A DNA stretch of 64,000 nt from Legionella lytica (lineage in GTDB: Bacteria; Pseudomonadota; Gammaproteobacteria; Legionellales; Legionellaceae). Position 1 is the stretch's first letter, and every line of letters starts with the position of its first letter. This document shows, in pieces, positions 20,596-29,334 of the stretch. The notes beneath the pieces were generated by a model. That model did no database searches. It was not told the DNA's origin and saw nothing but the letters and a program-made list of their open reading frames with translations. The translations under genes and the position numbers were made by a program. The stretch lies in contig NZ_CP071527.1 in assembly GCF_023921225.1 (NCBI RefSeq), positions 2,738,501-2,802,500 on the forward strand, given 5' to 3'.

Positions 20596-22812
20596 ATGGA
20601 AATTTTTTGCTTTTTCCTTGGCGTACTATATACCTACACCTTTCATCTTTATTTACCTGCAACTACCTTACTGCTGTTTTACATTACCCCTAGGTACCCC
20701 ATTATTCTCTTTTTTCTTTTGGGTTTTTGCCTAGCGTGGGGGCATCAATGGTTTATCATGCCCAGAGGCCTTCCCAATAGTTCCGTCATTCAACATGCCA
20801 CCATTCAGGGACGAATTGCATCGATTCCCCAGCAAAATCCACATAAAACACAATTCGTCTTTGAGTTAGAACAATTCAATCATCACCCGGCTCAAGGCTT
20901 AGTGCAATTAGCTTGGTACACTAAAGCCCCGAAATTACAAGCTGGGCAACATTGGCAATTTTCAGTAAAGCTCAAAAAGCCACGCAATTTCCTCAATCCC
21001 GGCAGTGCCGACTATGTAACCTCTCTTAACAAGCGTCACATTATATGGACCGGGTATATTCGTACTCGGGGTGCACAATTAATTAAAGAAAAGAACACCA
21101 ACTTTGATTGGGTCGAATTACGAGCCTCTCTAGGGGATAAATTGACTCAATTAGCTCCGAATCAGCCTACTGCAGGAATTATTGAGGCATTGACCTTAAA
21201 TTTAACCCGACACATTAGCCAAGAATCCTGGGAGCTCTTCCGACGCACAGGTACCACTCATTTATTTGGAATCTCAGGTGAACATATTGCTCTCATCTCC
21301 GGACTTGTTTATTGGCTTAGTCGCTGGTTATGGTCGCGCAGCTCCAAAGCCTGTCTCTATATACCCGCTCCCTATATTGCCAGTAGCTGTGGTTTATTTA
21401 TCGCCTTATTTTATGCTTTTTTAGCCGGGTTCGAACCACCCGTGCAACGCGCGTTAATCGGCTGCTTCTTTTACGCCATTTGCAGCCTGGGTAAACAACG
21501 TTTTACCCCTTGGCAAATATGGCGTTATGCCCTCTTCGTGGTGCTTTGTATCGAGCCACATGCAGTATTTATGCAAGGATTTTATTTTTCATTCATCGCG
21601 GTAGCGTGCTTATTTTTAACCCAACAACGTTGGCGACTCAAAAGCTATAAAAGTAGCCTTGCCATACAATTAAGTTGTTTAATCGGTTTAATGCCGCTTA
21701 CCTTGCATTGGTATTCTTATGGGTCCATTAATGGGTTTTTGGCTAATTTATTTGCTATCCCCTTAGTGGGTTTTGTTATTGTCCCTCTAGCCTTAGTAAC
21801 CATGCTGATTAACACTTCTTCTTGGGCAGCATTGGTCATGCATCCATTGTCTTGGTCCATCAGTTTTTTATTACAGGGATTGCATTGGACTGAGCAACTA
21901 GCTGCAGTTAATATCAGTTATTCATTGCATTCCATTGAATTCACCCTAGCCTTAATGGGCGCTTTACTCATGTGGGTTTTATTACCCATCAATCCTTTTC
22001 GCTGGTTCGCGTGTTTATGGTTGTTACTTCCTCTATTTCCCCCTCGTCCCAATATTCAGCCCGGGGAGGCATGGGTTAATGTTTTAGACGTAGGTCAAGG
22101 ACTCGCTGTGAGTATTCGTACTCAAAATCATACATTGCTCTATGATACCGGAGATCGATTTTTTCAAGGCAGCGACCTAGGAAAAATGGTCGTTTTACCC
22201 TATCTTGACACGTTAAACATCAAAAGCCTCGATGCCATTGTTATCAGCCATCCAGACAAAGACCATCGCGGTGGGCTGCAATCAATCGAAGCAGCAATTC
22301 CAGTAAAACAACTATTGGTGAATGAACCACGCTACTACCACCATGGGATAAAATGTCATAACTACCCTGAATGGCAATGGGATCAAGTACGTTTTCGTTT
22401 TTTGCCCATTCATGCCCACTTTAAAAACAAAAATAATAATTCCTGCATCCTGCAAGTCGCAAGTGCCAATGGGCGTGTATTATTAGTTGGGGATGTCGAA
22501 AAAGAAGCAGAAGATTATTTAGTAAAAACTTATGGTACTCAGCTTGCATCAGAAGTCTTAATCGTTCCACATCATGGCAGTAAAACTTCATCCTCCTATC
22601 GTTTTTTATTGGAAATTGCCCCTCGTTATGCAGTCGCCTCCCTCGGCTTTGACAATCGTTTCCACTTTCCTCACAGCAAAACCTTAATCAGTATGAACAC
22701 CTTAAACATTCCTTTATACCGAACCGATGAATGTGGCATGACCCAATTTATCTTACCTGCTCAAGGGGACATGAAGCCTCCACAGTGCTTTAGTGGCATC
22801 CATGCAAAATAA
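20596..22812 (+). CDS. comEC: DNA uptake channel protein ComEC/Rec2
   Basis: An inner-membrane channel carrying single-stranded DNA into the cytoplasm during natural transformation; 738 aa, normal for the family. The order is N-terminal membrane helices, a DUF4131-like beta-rich domain (residues about 60-170), the Competence membrane domain (FGISGEHIALISG is a family signature, near residues 224-236), and a C-terminal metallo-beta-lactamase domain with NVLDVGQGLAVSIRT, SHPDKDHRGGL (metal-ligand motif) and VPHHGSKTSSS. It lies 72 bp after the pilin-like gene. Confidence 0.95.
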   Translation: MEIFCFFLGVLYTYTFHLYLPATTLLLFYITPRYPIILFFLLGFCLAWGHQWFIMPRGLPNSSVIQHATIQGRIASIPQQNPHKTQFVFELEQFNHHPAQGLVQLAWYTKAPKLQAGQHWQFSVKLKKPRNFLNPGSADYVTSLNKRHIIWTGYIRTRGAQLIKEKNTNFDWVELRASLGDKLTQLAPNQPTAGIIEALTLNLTRHISQESWELFRRTGTTHLFGISGEHIALISGLVYWLSRWLWSRSSKACLYIPAPYIASSCGLFIALFYAFLAGFEPPVQRALIGCFFYAICSLGKQRFTPWQIWRYALFVVLCIEPHAVFMQGFYFSFIAVACLFLTQQRWRLKSYKSSLAIQLSCLIGLMPLTLHWYSYGSINGFLANLFAIPLVGFVIVPLALVTMLINTSSWAALVMHPLSWSISFLLQGLHWTEQLAAVNISYSLHSIEFTLALMGALLMWVLLPINPFRWFACLWLLLPLFPPRPNIQPGEAWVNVLDVGQGLAVSIRTQNHTLLYDTGDRFFQGSDLGKMVVLPYLDTLNIKSLDAIVISHPDKDHRGGLQSIEAAIPVKQLLVNEPRYYHHGIKCHNYPEWQWDQVRFRFLPIHAHFKNKNNNSCILQVASANGRVLLVGDVEKEAEDYLVKTYGTQLASEVLIVPHHGSKTSSSYRFLLEIAPRYAVASLGFDNRFHFPHSKTLISMNTLNIPLYRTDECGMTQFILPAQGDMKPPQCFSGIHAK

Positions 22813-22892
22813 AGCGATTTTGGCCATGAAAGTAGAAATGTAAATAAACCCTGGACTATAATTTTTAAAACAAATATCTAGGACCTAATGAT

Positions 22893-23948
22893 ATGCCTCC
22901 AAGCGCTGATGATACGCTAACTAAACCAGAGCTGAATATCTCTTCTTCGTCTTATCCTAAATCGGATCATTGCGATGGTAAGCTTTTTTTCAATCCTGGA
23001 CTCAAAACGACCAAAAGTTGGGGACAAGTATGGAAAATGCTTAGAGAGCGTAAAGGTAAAAACCCATGGCCCAGTTTTGTAGAAAATAAGGCTATCCCAG
23101 AGCTTGCAGATCAATTAAAAACCGACGAGGTATCAATTACTTATGTCAATCATGCCAGTCATCTAATTCAATTACATAATATGAATATTTTGACTGATCC
23201 TGTTTTTGCCAAAAGAGCAGGTCCAATGTCATTATTAGGCCCCAAAAGAGTTCGTAAACCTGGTATTGAATTAGATGAGTTACCAGCAGTTGATGTAATA
23301 CTTATTAGTCATAATCATTACGACCATATGGATTTAGTTGCACTCAAGAAATTACAACAGAAATTTCAACCCTTATTTATTGTTCCCTTGGGTAATCGCA
23401 AGTACCTAAAAACAAAATACTTTCCTAAAGTAATTGAGCTGGATTGGTGGCAAACCCAAACATTAACCAAGATGCATTCGATTACTTTAGTTCCTGCACA
23501 GCATTGGTCCATGCGCGGATTTAAAGATACCAATACAGCACTTTGGGGTGGTTTTTGGATTCAATGTGATGCATTAAAGGTTTATTTCTGTGGTGATTCA
23601 GGTTATGGTTCTCACTTCAAATTGATTCAAGAACGCTTAGGTGCTCCAGACATTAGCATATTGCCCATAGGATCTTATGAACCACGCTGGTTTATGCAAG
23701 AGCATCATATGAATCCTGAAGAGGCGATTTTAGCCAGCATCGATTTACAAAGTAGTTTAAGCATCGCAACGCATCATCAAACGTTTCGATTGTCTATGGA
23801 AAAAATTAATGATCCTGTAATTAACCTAAACCGCCGTCTGATTGCTCACGGACTCACCACAAAAGAATTCATAGCACCTGAAACAGGCGAAACAATTACG
23901 TACTGCAAAAGCCTTAAACTTGATCCGACAAGCCCGATAAACACGTAG
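22893..23948 (+). CDS. MBL-fold hydrolase, NAPE-PLD/RomA-like
   Basis: A metallo-beta-lactamase superfamily protein related to bacterial RomA-type proteins and to eukaryotic N-acyl-phosphatidylethanolamine phospholipase D. Seen are VNHASHLIQLHNMNILTDPVF, the zinc motif SHNHYDHMD (HxHxDH), PAQHWSMRG, FCGDSGYG and the late histidine in ATHHQTFRLS. Length 351 aa. No signal peptide, so probably cytosolic or membrane-associated. Substrate unknown; lipid hydrolysis is suggested by the family only. Confidence 0.85.
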   Translation: MPPSADDTLTKPELNISSSSYPKSDHCDGKLFFNPGLKTTKSWGQVWKMLRERKGKNPWPSFVENKAIPELADQLKTDEVSITYVNHASHLIQLHNMNILTDPVFAKRAGPMSLLGPKRVRKPGIELDELPAVDVILISHNHYDHMDLVALKKLQQKFQPLFIVPLGNRKYLKTKYFPKVIELDWWQTQTLTKMHSITLVPAQHWSMRGFKDTNTALWGGFWIQCDALKVYFCGDSGYGSHFKLIQERLGAPDISILPIGSYEPRWFMQEHHMNPEEAILASIDLQSSLSIATHHQTFRLSMEKINDPVINLNRRLIAHGLTTKEFIAPETGETITYCKSLKLDPTSPINT

Positions 23949-24055
23949 GATTTATTGCATCACATAACACGGCTACGAAACTTAATTCAAGATCGCCCCC
24001 AGATTGCGCCACGCTCCATCCAGGCTACATTTCCCCTTGTTATATCCTGAACCTG

Positions 24056-24082
24056 GTGAGGGCTCTCTGAGAGATCCCTCAC
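24056..24082 (-). terminator. Hairpin downstream of the small membrane protein gene
   Basis: GTGAGGG / CCCTCAC outer stem of 7 bp, with an inner TCTC/GAGA stem and a TGA loop. It lies 14 bp past the stop of the leftward gene; no T run follows, so terminator function is tentative. A repeat family C fragment (CATCCAGGCTACATTT) lies just to the left at about 24017-24032. Confidence 0.4.
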
Positions 24083-24095
24083 TACGTTCGAGACA

Positions 24096-24353
24096 TTAAC
24101 TTGCTACTTCTACGTTCGCGCTATTTAAATTCCCCGTATTTCTTTTTAACTCAAAAATACGGTATAAATTTAACGGCAATAGCAGTGAATGCAAAAGAAA
24201 AATAGGATGCAAGTCACTCCCAAGAGCATAGAGAATAAATGCAACATTGGAGCTAATTGCAATTAAACGTAATGTTAAAATTTTCTTAACATAAAACGTT
24301 GCAAAAACTAAGAAAGAAGCAACATATCCTATCAGTTCGATCATTGAGTCCAT
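24096..24353 (-). CDS. Small membrane protein, function unknown
   Basis: About 85 aa from the ATG at 24353 (MDSMIELIGY), which has GAGGG upstream; the frame opens earlier at 24425 without a good site. Three hydrophobic helices are visible (IGYVASFLVFATFYV, RLIAISSNVAFILYALG, IFLLHSLLLPLNLYRIF), followed by a short polar tail. The layout resembles small YgjV/CBU_0592-like membrane proteins, but no firm family is claimed. Confidence 0.65.
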   Translation of the reverse strand: MDSMIELIGYVASFLVFATFYVKKILTLRLIAISSNVAFILYALGSDLHPIFLLHSLLLPLNLYRIFELKRNTGNLNSANVEVAS

Positions 24354-24607
24354 TTCAATACCCTCACTCTTAGAATCCTCACTGTTCAACATACACCTAG
24401 TATGATAAGCCTGCAAGCGCTTCACCAGATTATGGTTCTCAAATCTTCCATTTCAGACAACTCTAAATCAAATCGCCAAAAGATTGTTATATTTTTGGCT
24501 GGAAATTGGCTCAAAGCTCTTTTCTTATTTCCCCAAGAAAGAACCGAAATTAAAACACATAGTCTATATTTAAATCATAACAAGAGGATTAAAGGTTTAG
24601 GGAATAA

Positions 24608-25906
24608 ATGTTAACGCCAATAAAATCTAGTGGATCATTCTTCAGTTCCAAACGATTACAAATAGATAAAGTTAATGAGTTCGTTCGGAAAATTAATAAG
24701 CACTATAAGTCAGATCCACAAAAGGCATTAGATTATGCGCAAGAACTTGATGACTTTTATCAGAAAAGACTGCAGAAGGATGATTTAACACCCACCCTTG
24801 AAGTATGGTTTATCGAAAACCCGATAGAAAATATACAAAAGAAAATTCATCATCAAATAAGCAATAACCAATTACGCGACAAAATTTTGGACCTGACTAC
24901 CCAAGTACAATTACCCACTATTTATGATAGTTATACAGGAAAAGACAGCTTTAGGACTCTCATGGAAGATGAGCTTGGCAAAGTCGATGATGGTTTTAAA
25001 GTAGTCTCAATAAAAAGTAATAATAATCCTATTGTACAAGTCAATCATCAAGATAATAGTTTTGTGGTCCGATTTTTAAGAATGGATAAAAATGACGAGG
25101 ACTCAGGAGTTTCTCCTCGTCTTATTCGAGAACAAATCCAAGATTTACCGCAAATCCCCCAGCCTTATTTATTAGAATTTGTTGCCGCAGATCAACAAGA
25201 AATAACGTATCTAGAATACAGTGAATTTTATGCATCAGGTAATTTACAACAACATTTTGATACGTTAAGACACAAAAGAGACTTAAAATACATCCCCACT
25301 GCTGATATTGAAAGAGAACTGTTTGGTTATGCCAAAAAACTAGTTGAGTTTTTTATTGCCGTTAATGAAAAAGAAATTTGGTATACCGATTTAAAACCTG
25401 GGAATGTATTATTAAATAAGGAACAAGGCATTGTTATTAGTGACATCAAAGGATTAATTGCATCTTCAGAACTTGAAGTCCACAGCAACCGCACAAGCAC
25501 AAGCCAAGCCTATTTTCAATCCAGCGTCTTCAATAAAAATAAGATCGACCTAAAAATGCTCCAATGCCAAACATTAGCCACAACACTTTTTGAGTTGGCT
25601 TGTGGCGAACTACCAATGCAATTTTCAACCCCCAACGGCGGCTGGCGTAATATTTATAATTTTAATCAACCATTTTTTCATAGTGAACAAGGTAAAGAGT
25701 TCCAACAGTTGATTAAAGACTTATTGTCTAAAGATCCCCCCTCCATGCAAGAAGCATTAGAATTCATCAACAAGCATGAGTTAAGTATCAACCCAACATT
25801 ACTGGAAAATACATTGACTACAGAGACGGAGAGTTCGGAGGATTCAGTGAGCATGATCGAACTGTCTGCTTCGGAGGAAGCAAACTCTTATGCTCCCAAA
25901 ATGTAA
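24608..25906 (+). CDS. Divergent protein-kinase-like effector candidate
   Basis: 432 residues with a eukaryotic-like kinase core in the second half. The catalytic loop is YTDLKPGNVLL (residues 259-269: D261, K263 and N266 in place of the HRDxKPxN set). The metal-binding DFG is replaced by D279-I-K. The beta-3 lysine position seems to be Arg (FVVRFL, R155), and no glycine-rich loop is obvious. The N-terminal 100 residues are helical and Lys-rich. A ribosome site AGGGA precedes the ATG. Legionella exports several such kinases (the LegK set), which supports an effector role. The altered ATP-site residues leave activity uncertain; it could also act as a pseudokinase or in non-phosphorylating chemistry. 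Confidence 0.75.
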   Translation: MLTPIKSSGSFFSSKRLQIDKVNEFVRKINKHYKSDPQKALDYAQELDDFYQKRLQKDDLTPTLEVWFIENPIENIQKKIHHQISNNQLRDKILDLTTQVQLPTIYDSYTGKDSFRTLMEDELGKVDDGFKVVSIKSNNNPIVQVNHQDNSFVVRFLRMDKNDEDSGVSPRLIREQIQDLPQIPQPYLLEFVAADQQEITYLEYSEFYASGNLQQHFDTLRHKRDLKYIPTADIERELFGYAKKLVEFFIAVNEKEIWYTDLKPGNVLLNKEQGIVISDIKGLIASSELEVHSNRTSTSQAYFQSSVFNKNKIDLKMLQCQTLATTLFELACGELPMQFSTPNGGWRNIYNFNQPFFHSEQGKEFQQLIKDLLSKDPPSMQEALEFINKHELSINPTLLENTLTTETESSEDSVSMIELSASEEANSYAPKM

Positions 25907-25982
25907 CCTGCGAGAAATGAAAAACTACATAGCCCGTATTAGCACAGCATATACGGGCTATATCCGCAATAGAGCTCCTTGC

Positions 25983-26759
25983 TTAAGCAAGCGCACGCTC
26001 TGGCAAAAACGTAATCGCTTCGCGCTCAAAAGAGGTCTTAATTGCCGTCAATAATTCATCACGTACCAGTGCTAAATCAGTTTTTGACCAATATAACACT
26101 TTCAATTCAACTCCCTTATCTAGCATTTGCGATAATAAAATTTTAGTCCCCGGCTTAGGTAAAATATGGACACACTCATCACAAATATCTCTAAGCAGCA
26201 TTTTAATGTTGCTAATATTGTGAATCGAATCAATTCGTAACACAATTTCATCCCGTTTTTGCGGGTAGATACTCAGGTTAGTAATTTCCGATTTTATTAA
26301 AGCTTCATTAGGTATACGAATCAAACGATTGTCACTGGTTTTAATCTTAGTGGATAACCAATCAATGGTTTCAACAGTTCCTTTAATGTCTTTAATCGAA
26401 ATAACATCCCCTACTTTAAAGGGACGTTCAAAAAGCAGAAAAACCCCGCTAATAAGATTTGATGCGGCAGTTTGGGATGCAAAACTTAGAGCAACGGTAA
26501 ATAACCCGGCCGTGCCTAATAAAATAGTGAGTTTAAACCCCATTTCATGCAGAGCAGAAACCAAAAACAATAAAAATAACCCATAATAAACAACACGGCT
26601 AAAAAGCATTGCGTGGTGTTTGGAAAATTTATTTTCAATGAATTTTCCAACTAAGGCACTGATTTTTTTTGCAAAAAAATAACCAAAAAAAAGGAGCATT
26701 AAAGAAAAAGCAATGTGATCCCACTTTAAATGCTTCAAGTATTCTAATGTATTTTCCAT
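25983..26759 (-). CDS. Small-conductance mechanosensitive channel (MscS family)
   Basis: An inner-membrane channel that opens under tension to release solutes on hypo-osmotic shock. 258 residues: N-terminal helices, the pore-lining helix region LLGTAGLFTVALSFASQTAASNLISGVFLLFERPF with its Gly/Ala pattern, the MscS beta domain (KVGDVISIKDIKGTVETIDWLSTKI, IPNEALIKSEITNLS) and a C-terminal alpha/beta domain. Shorter than E. coli MscS (286 aa) but complete in domains. Alone on the minus strand. Confidence 0.92.
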   Translation of the reverse strand: MENTLEYLKHLKWDHIAFSLMLLFFGYFFAKKISALVGKFIENKFSKHHAMLFSRVVYYGLFLLFLVSALHEMGFKLTILLGTAGLFTVALSFASQTAASNLISGVFLLFERPFKVGDVISIKDIKGTVETIDWLSTKIKTSDNRLIRIPNEALIKSEITNLSIYPQKRDEIVLRIDSIHNISNIKMLLRDICDECVHILPKPGTKILLSQMLDKGVELKVLYWSKTDLALVRDELLTAIKTSFEREAITFLPERALA

Positions 26760-26822
26760 AATATCTCGATGTAATCAATAAAATGCACAATAATACCACA
26801 AAAACGAGAGGCTGGGTGACTT

Positions 26823-26849
26823 GTAGATTGTGCCCCTAGCCCAATCTAC
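26823..26849. repeat. Interspersed repeat, family A fragment
   Basis: GTAGATTGTGCCCCTAGCCC followed by AATCTAC. It matches the left arm of the family A copy at 39280 and forms its own short hairpin (GTAGATTG / CAATCTAC). Confidence 0.6.
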
Positions 26850-26884
26850 TCTTGATAGAAGTATTTTTGCTGTATGAATAAATT

Positions 26885-26917
26885 AAAAAACCGTGAAGAA
26901 ACAGCTCACGGTTTTTT
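26885..26917 (-). terminator. Bidirectional intrinsic terminator
   Basis: A 12-bp perfect stem (AAAAAACCGTGA / TCACGGTTTTTT) with a 9-nt loop, giving a T run on either strand. It lies just after the stop of the leftward Gly/His/Trp-rich protein gene and is its likely terminator. Confidence 0.85.
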
Positions 26918-26933
26918 ACATTTACTTGCCGGA

Positions 26934-27260
26934 TTAGTAACAGGATTCTTGCAACCAACAATGGCCATAGCGGTTACATACGCGAACAGTTTGGCATCCG
27001 GAGTCATAGTAATAGCCGCCAGGAACACCAATGACTACACCAGGTCCCCACCAACCACCACCTCCATTATAGTATCCATGCCAACCACCACCGTGCCAGC
27101 CACCGCCACCACCGTGCCAGCCACCGCCACCACCGTGCCAGCCGCCGCCACCACCGTGCCAGCCGCCGCCACCACCGTGTGCGCTACATGCCGCACTAGC
27201 AAATAGGCCTAGAGCAAAAATCGCAGTACGCATAACATTACTCATCGTATTTCCACTCAT
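26934..27260 (-). CDS. Exported Gly/His/Trp-repeat protein
   Basis: A small protein of 108 aa with a signal peptide (MRTAIFALGLFASAACSA region, residues 10-27; the cysteine in AACSAH could mark a lipobox-like site). Four copies of GGGGGWH and one GGGWH follow, then GYYNGGGGWWGPGVVIGVPGGYYY. The C-terminal part has four cysteines (SGCQTVRVCNRYGHCWLQESCY), probably in disulfides. The regular histidines could bind metal ions; the Gly/aromatic pattern suggests an extended or self-associating surface protein. The start is the ATG at 27260 with GGGGAT upstream. Function unknown. Confidence 0.8.
   Translation of the reverse strand: MSGNTMSNVMRTAIFALGLFASAACSAHGGGGGWHGGGGGWHGGGGGWHGGGGGWHGGGWHGYYNGGGGWWGPGVVIGVPGGYYYDSGCQTVRVCNRYGHCWLQESCY
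27081..27180 (-). repeat. 21-bp tandem repeat inside the Gly/His/Trp-rich gene
   Basis: About four copies of a 21-bp unit with core CCGTGCCAGCC (plus strand) encode the GGGGGWH heptads. Units differ at few third positions, so copy number probably varies between strains. Confidence 0.85.
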
Positions 27261-27434
27261 GATACATCCCCATTTTTATTTCTTCTTTAATTTTATTATA
27301 GCTCAAATTGCCTTTAATAATAACATTATGTACAGGATGAAATAGCCTTTTATTGTTTGGTTCCAAGGCGCAGGTGTGTAATAATGCGGGCCCATTTTTC
27401 CATATTAATCTTGCTCTTAAAGAGGGACCTGCCA

Positions 27435-28592
27435 ATGGCTTTTGCAAAGGAAATTCATGTTTCCAAGAATACTCTGAATCCGAAACGACTGCCCTTGCAT
27501 CGAATCGAGCACGCATGCAAACAATTAGGCACATTGCAACAAGACCTTGAAGCCGCAATTGATTCATTTATTGACAATAAGAGCCTCCTTTCTCGTGCAG
27601 CAGCATATTGGGGACAATCGCCGCTATGGATACAAATCAGCGGTGGCTTATTATTGACATTCTCACTATTACTATTCAGTATGGCAATCAGCCTGGTGGC
27701 TTTAGTCTGCTATACCGCGGTTACGTTCTTACTAAATGAGCATCACAGCTTATTTAGGCATAACACCCAGAAATTTAAAATCATCATGCAAAATCTTACG
27801 ACCTTGCTGGGCACTCTGATTGATTTAATCAATAACGTTCATGAGCAATTCAGCAATGTAATAGAAAACATACAAGAAAAAAATCAACATTATCAGCAAA
27901 CTATTGGCACATTAAATGAGAAGGTTTCAACCTTAACCGAACAAATAAATGAATTAACTGAAACACAACAAAAATTACAACTCATTGTAAACACCCATGA
28001 ATTAACAATCGACCATTTAAAAGAAGCAAACCAAGAGCAATCTGATTTATTTCAAACCACTCAAAACCAATTGACTCAAGTCACTGAGCAATCAGAAGAA
28101 ATCCAGACCCAGCTGTCTGAAAAAATAGTTCTATTAGAAAAAGTGCGCCTCCAAATGGAATCAGAACATGAACAAATGATTCGCACAGTATCTACACTTA
28201 AAAACACGGTCATTTCGTTATCAAACCCTATATTAGCCAATGAAGAGCATCAAGAACTACTGAAACAAAAATTGCAGGACTTTATTACTAGTCAAGAAAA
28301 AGATCTTTCCCAATTTGCTGTTAGCATCTCTCAAATAAATCTGGATCTTGATATTACGCAAAAACAGTTGCACGAATCGCTACAACAACAAGTAAAATTA
28401 AAAAAAGACCTAGAAAACCAAATAAGAGAATTTGAGCAACTAATAGCATTCTATGAACAACCGGAAAATAAAACCGTTCGGGATGATCAATCATCCTTAG
28501 AAGCCTTTAAAAAGCTTAGCTTCCTGATGCAACATCAAACTACTTCGTCATTGATCCCTATCGTGTCCAATGAGAGTAATTTAAAGTTATAA
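27435..28592 (+). CDS. IncA/LegC-like membrane coiled-coil protein, effector candidate
   Basis: About 385 residues from the ATG at 27435 (MAFAKEIHVS), which has AGAGGGA at good spacing; the longer frame from 27357 lacks one. Residues about 65-105 form a double hydrophobic segment (LWIQISGGLLLTFSLLLFSM, then AISLVALVCYTAVTFLL) that can make a membrane hairpin. The rest, about 115-365, is an almost unbroken Gln/Glu-rich coiled coil with leucine heptads. This layout is shared by Chlamydia IncA and by Legionella LegC2, LegC3 and LegC7, effectors that sit in vacuole membranes and mimic SNARE assembly. Homology to a given LegC cannot be shown from sequence reading alone. Confidence 0.78.
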   Translation: MAFAKEIHVSKNTLNPKRLPLHRIEHACKQLGTLQQDLEAAIDSFIDNKSLLSRAAAYWGQSPLWIQISGGLLLTFSLLLFSMAISLVALVCYTAVTFLLNEHHSLFRHNTQKFKIIMQNLTTLLGTLIDLINNVHEQFSNVIENIQEKNQHYQQTIGTLNEKVSTLTEQINELTETQQKLQLIVNTHELTIDHLKEANQEQSDLFQTTQNQLTQVTEQSEEIQTQLSEKIVLLEKVRLQMESEHEQMIRTVSTLKNTVISLSNPILANEEHQELLKQKLQDFITSQEKDLSQFAVSISQINLDLDITQKQLHESLQQQVKLKKDLENQIREFEQLIAFYEQPENKTVRDDQSSLEAFKKLSFLMQHQTTSSLIPIVSNESNLKL

Positions 28593-28730
28593 TAAACCGT
28601 GTTAAAAATTGCATTTGAAATGTAACTTTATTATCATTAGATCCAATCTAGAAAATTAGTAACTTTCCAATACACGCCCCACAACATGTGTCCTCTATAT
28701 TGTTGAAGTTACACCAGTTGGCAGTAGATT

Positions 28731-29105
28731 ATGACTACACTGACCAAAGCACATATTGAGACACTCGTAACTCACTTTTATCAAAAAGTACAAGCCGATG
28801 CGATGCTTGGACCGGTCTTTAATGACATAGCCCAAGTCAATTGGGATGAGCATATTCCCCTACTGTGCCAATTTTGGAATAGTGTCATGTTAAAAACCAA
28901 TGAATATCACGGTAGCGCCTACCAAAAACATGTTGAACTCAAAGGACTCACTCAGATTCAAGAAACTCACTTTATCCGTTGGCTAAATTTATTCCAACAA
29001 GAGGCGGTAAATCATTTACCCCAAGAAGCTGCTGAAGAAATAACTCAAAGAGCTAACCTAATCGCCGAATCATTAAAGTTTGGTATGTTAAAAAAGGAGG
29101 AGTGA
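28731..29105 (+). CDS. Group III truncated haemoglobin
   Basis: A 2-over-2 globin of 124 aa. The N-terminus ALVTHFYQKV-like segment (TLVTHFYQKVQADAMLGPVFN), the Trp/His-containing WDEHIPLLCQFWNSVMLKTNEYHGS and the later HFIRWLNLF match the group III (P) pattern, with the proximal His in the F-helix region (ETHFIRW). Expected role: binding O2, NO or redox ligands to protect respiration. It lies 4 bp ahead of cydP and upstream of cydAB, so a link to the bd oxidase under low oxygen or nitrosative stress is likely. Confidence 0.9.
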   Translation: MTTLTKAHIETLVTHFYQKVQADAMLGPVFNDIAQVNWDEHIPLLCQFWNSVMLKTNEYHGSAYQKHVELKGLTQIQETHFIRWLNLFQQEAVNHLPQEAAEEITQRANLIAESLKFGMLKKEE

Positions 29106-29109
29106 TGCA

Positions 29110-29280
29110 ATGATAAAACCACTAACTCGTGATATCTTATTGACTTTAATAGTAAAATTTTCTTTGTTGTTCGTGCTGTGGGCTGTCTGTTTCAAAAACG
29201 TAGAAAAACCAAATAAAAATACGGAGCAATGGTTATTAGGCAGCACCTATGCCAAAGAACCATCTAAAGCTCCAAAATAG
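29110..29280 (+). CDS. cydP: Cytochrome oxidase putative small subunit CydP
   Basis: A 56-residue membrane protein with one helix (DILLTLIVKFSLLFVLWAVCF, with charges before and after) and a hydrophilic tail ending PSKAPK. Length, the N-terminal MIKPLTRDILLTL pattern and position directly upstream of cydA match the CydP family of small proteins found with bd oxidases. The start lies 4 bp beyond the haemoglobin stop, with the GGAGGAG of that gene's end serving as ribosome site. Confidence 0.8.
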   Translation: MIKPLTRDILLTLIVKFSLLFVLWAVCFKNVEKPNKNTEQWLLGSTYAKEPSKAPK

Positions 29281-29334
29281 TTTTCTATTTATGCGACTCT
29301 GATCCGGATTCGCTTTTTACAAGTGAGGTGAACC

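Noticed and set aside
27081..27180. Regular short repeats suggesting a CRISPR array
   Set aside because: The units are contiguous 21-mers without spacers and are in frame with a coding sequence.
26874..27206. Plus-strand frame rich in Thr/Ala/Val repeats
   Set aside because: It is the complement of the tandem repeat of the Gly/His/Trp-rich protein gene and begins inside the terminator; the minus-strand frame has a signal peptide and meaningful heptads.
27238..27567. 109-codon minus-strand frame
   Set aside because: It overlaps the starts of two better supported genes on both sides and has no domain, signal or ribosome site.
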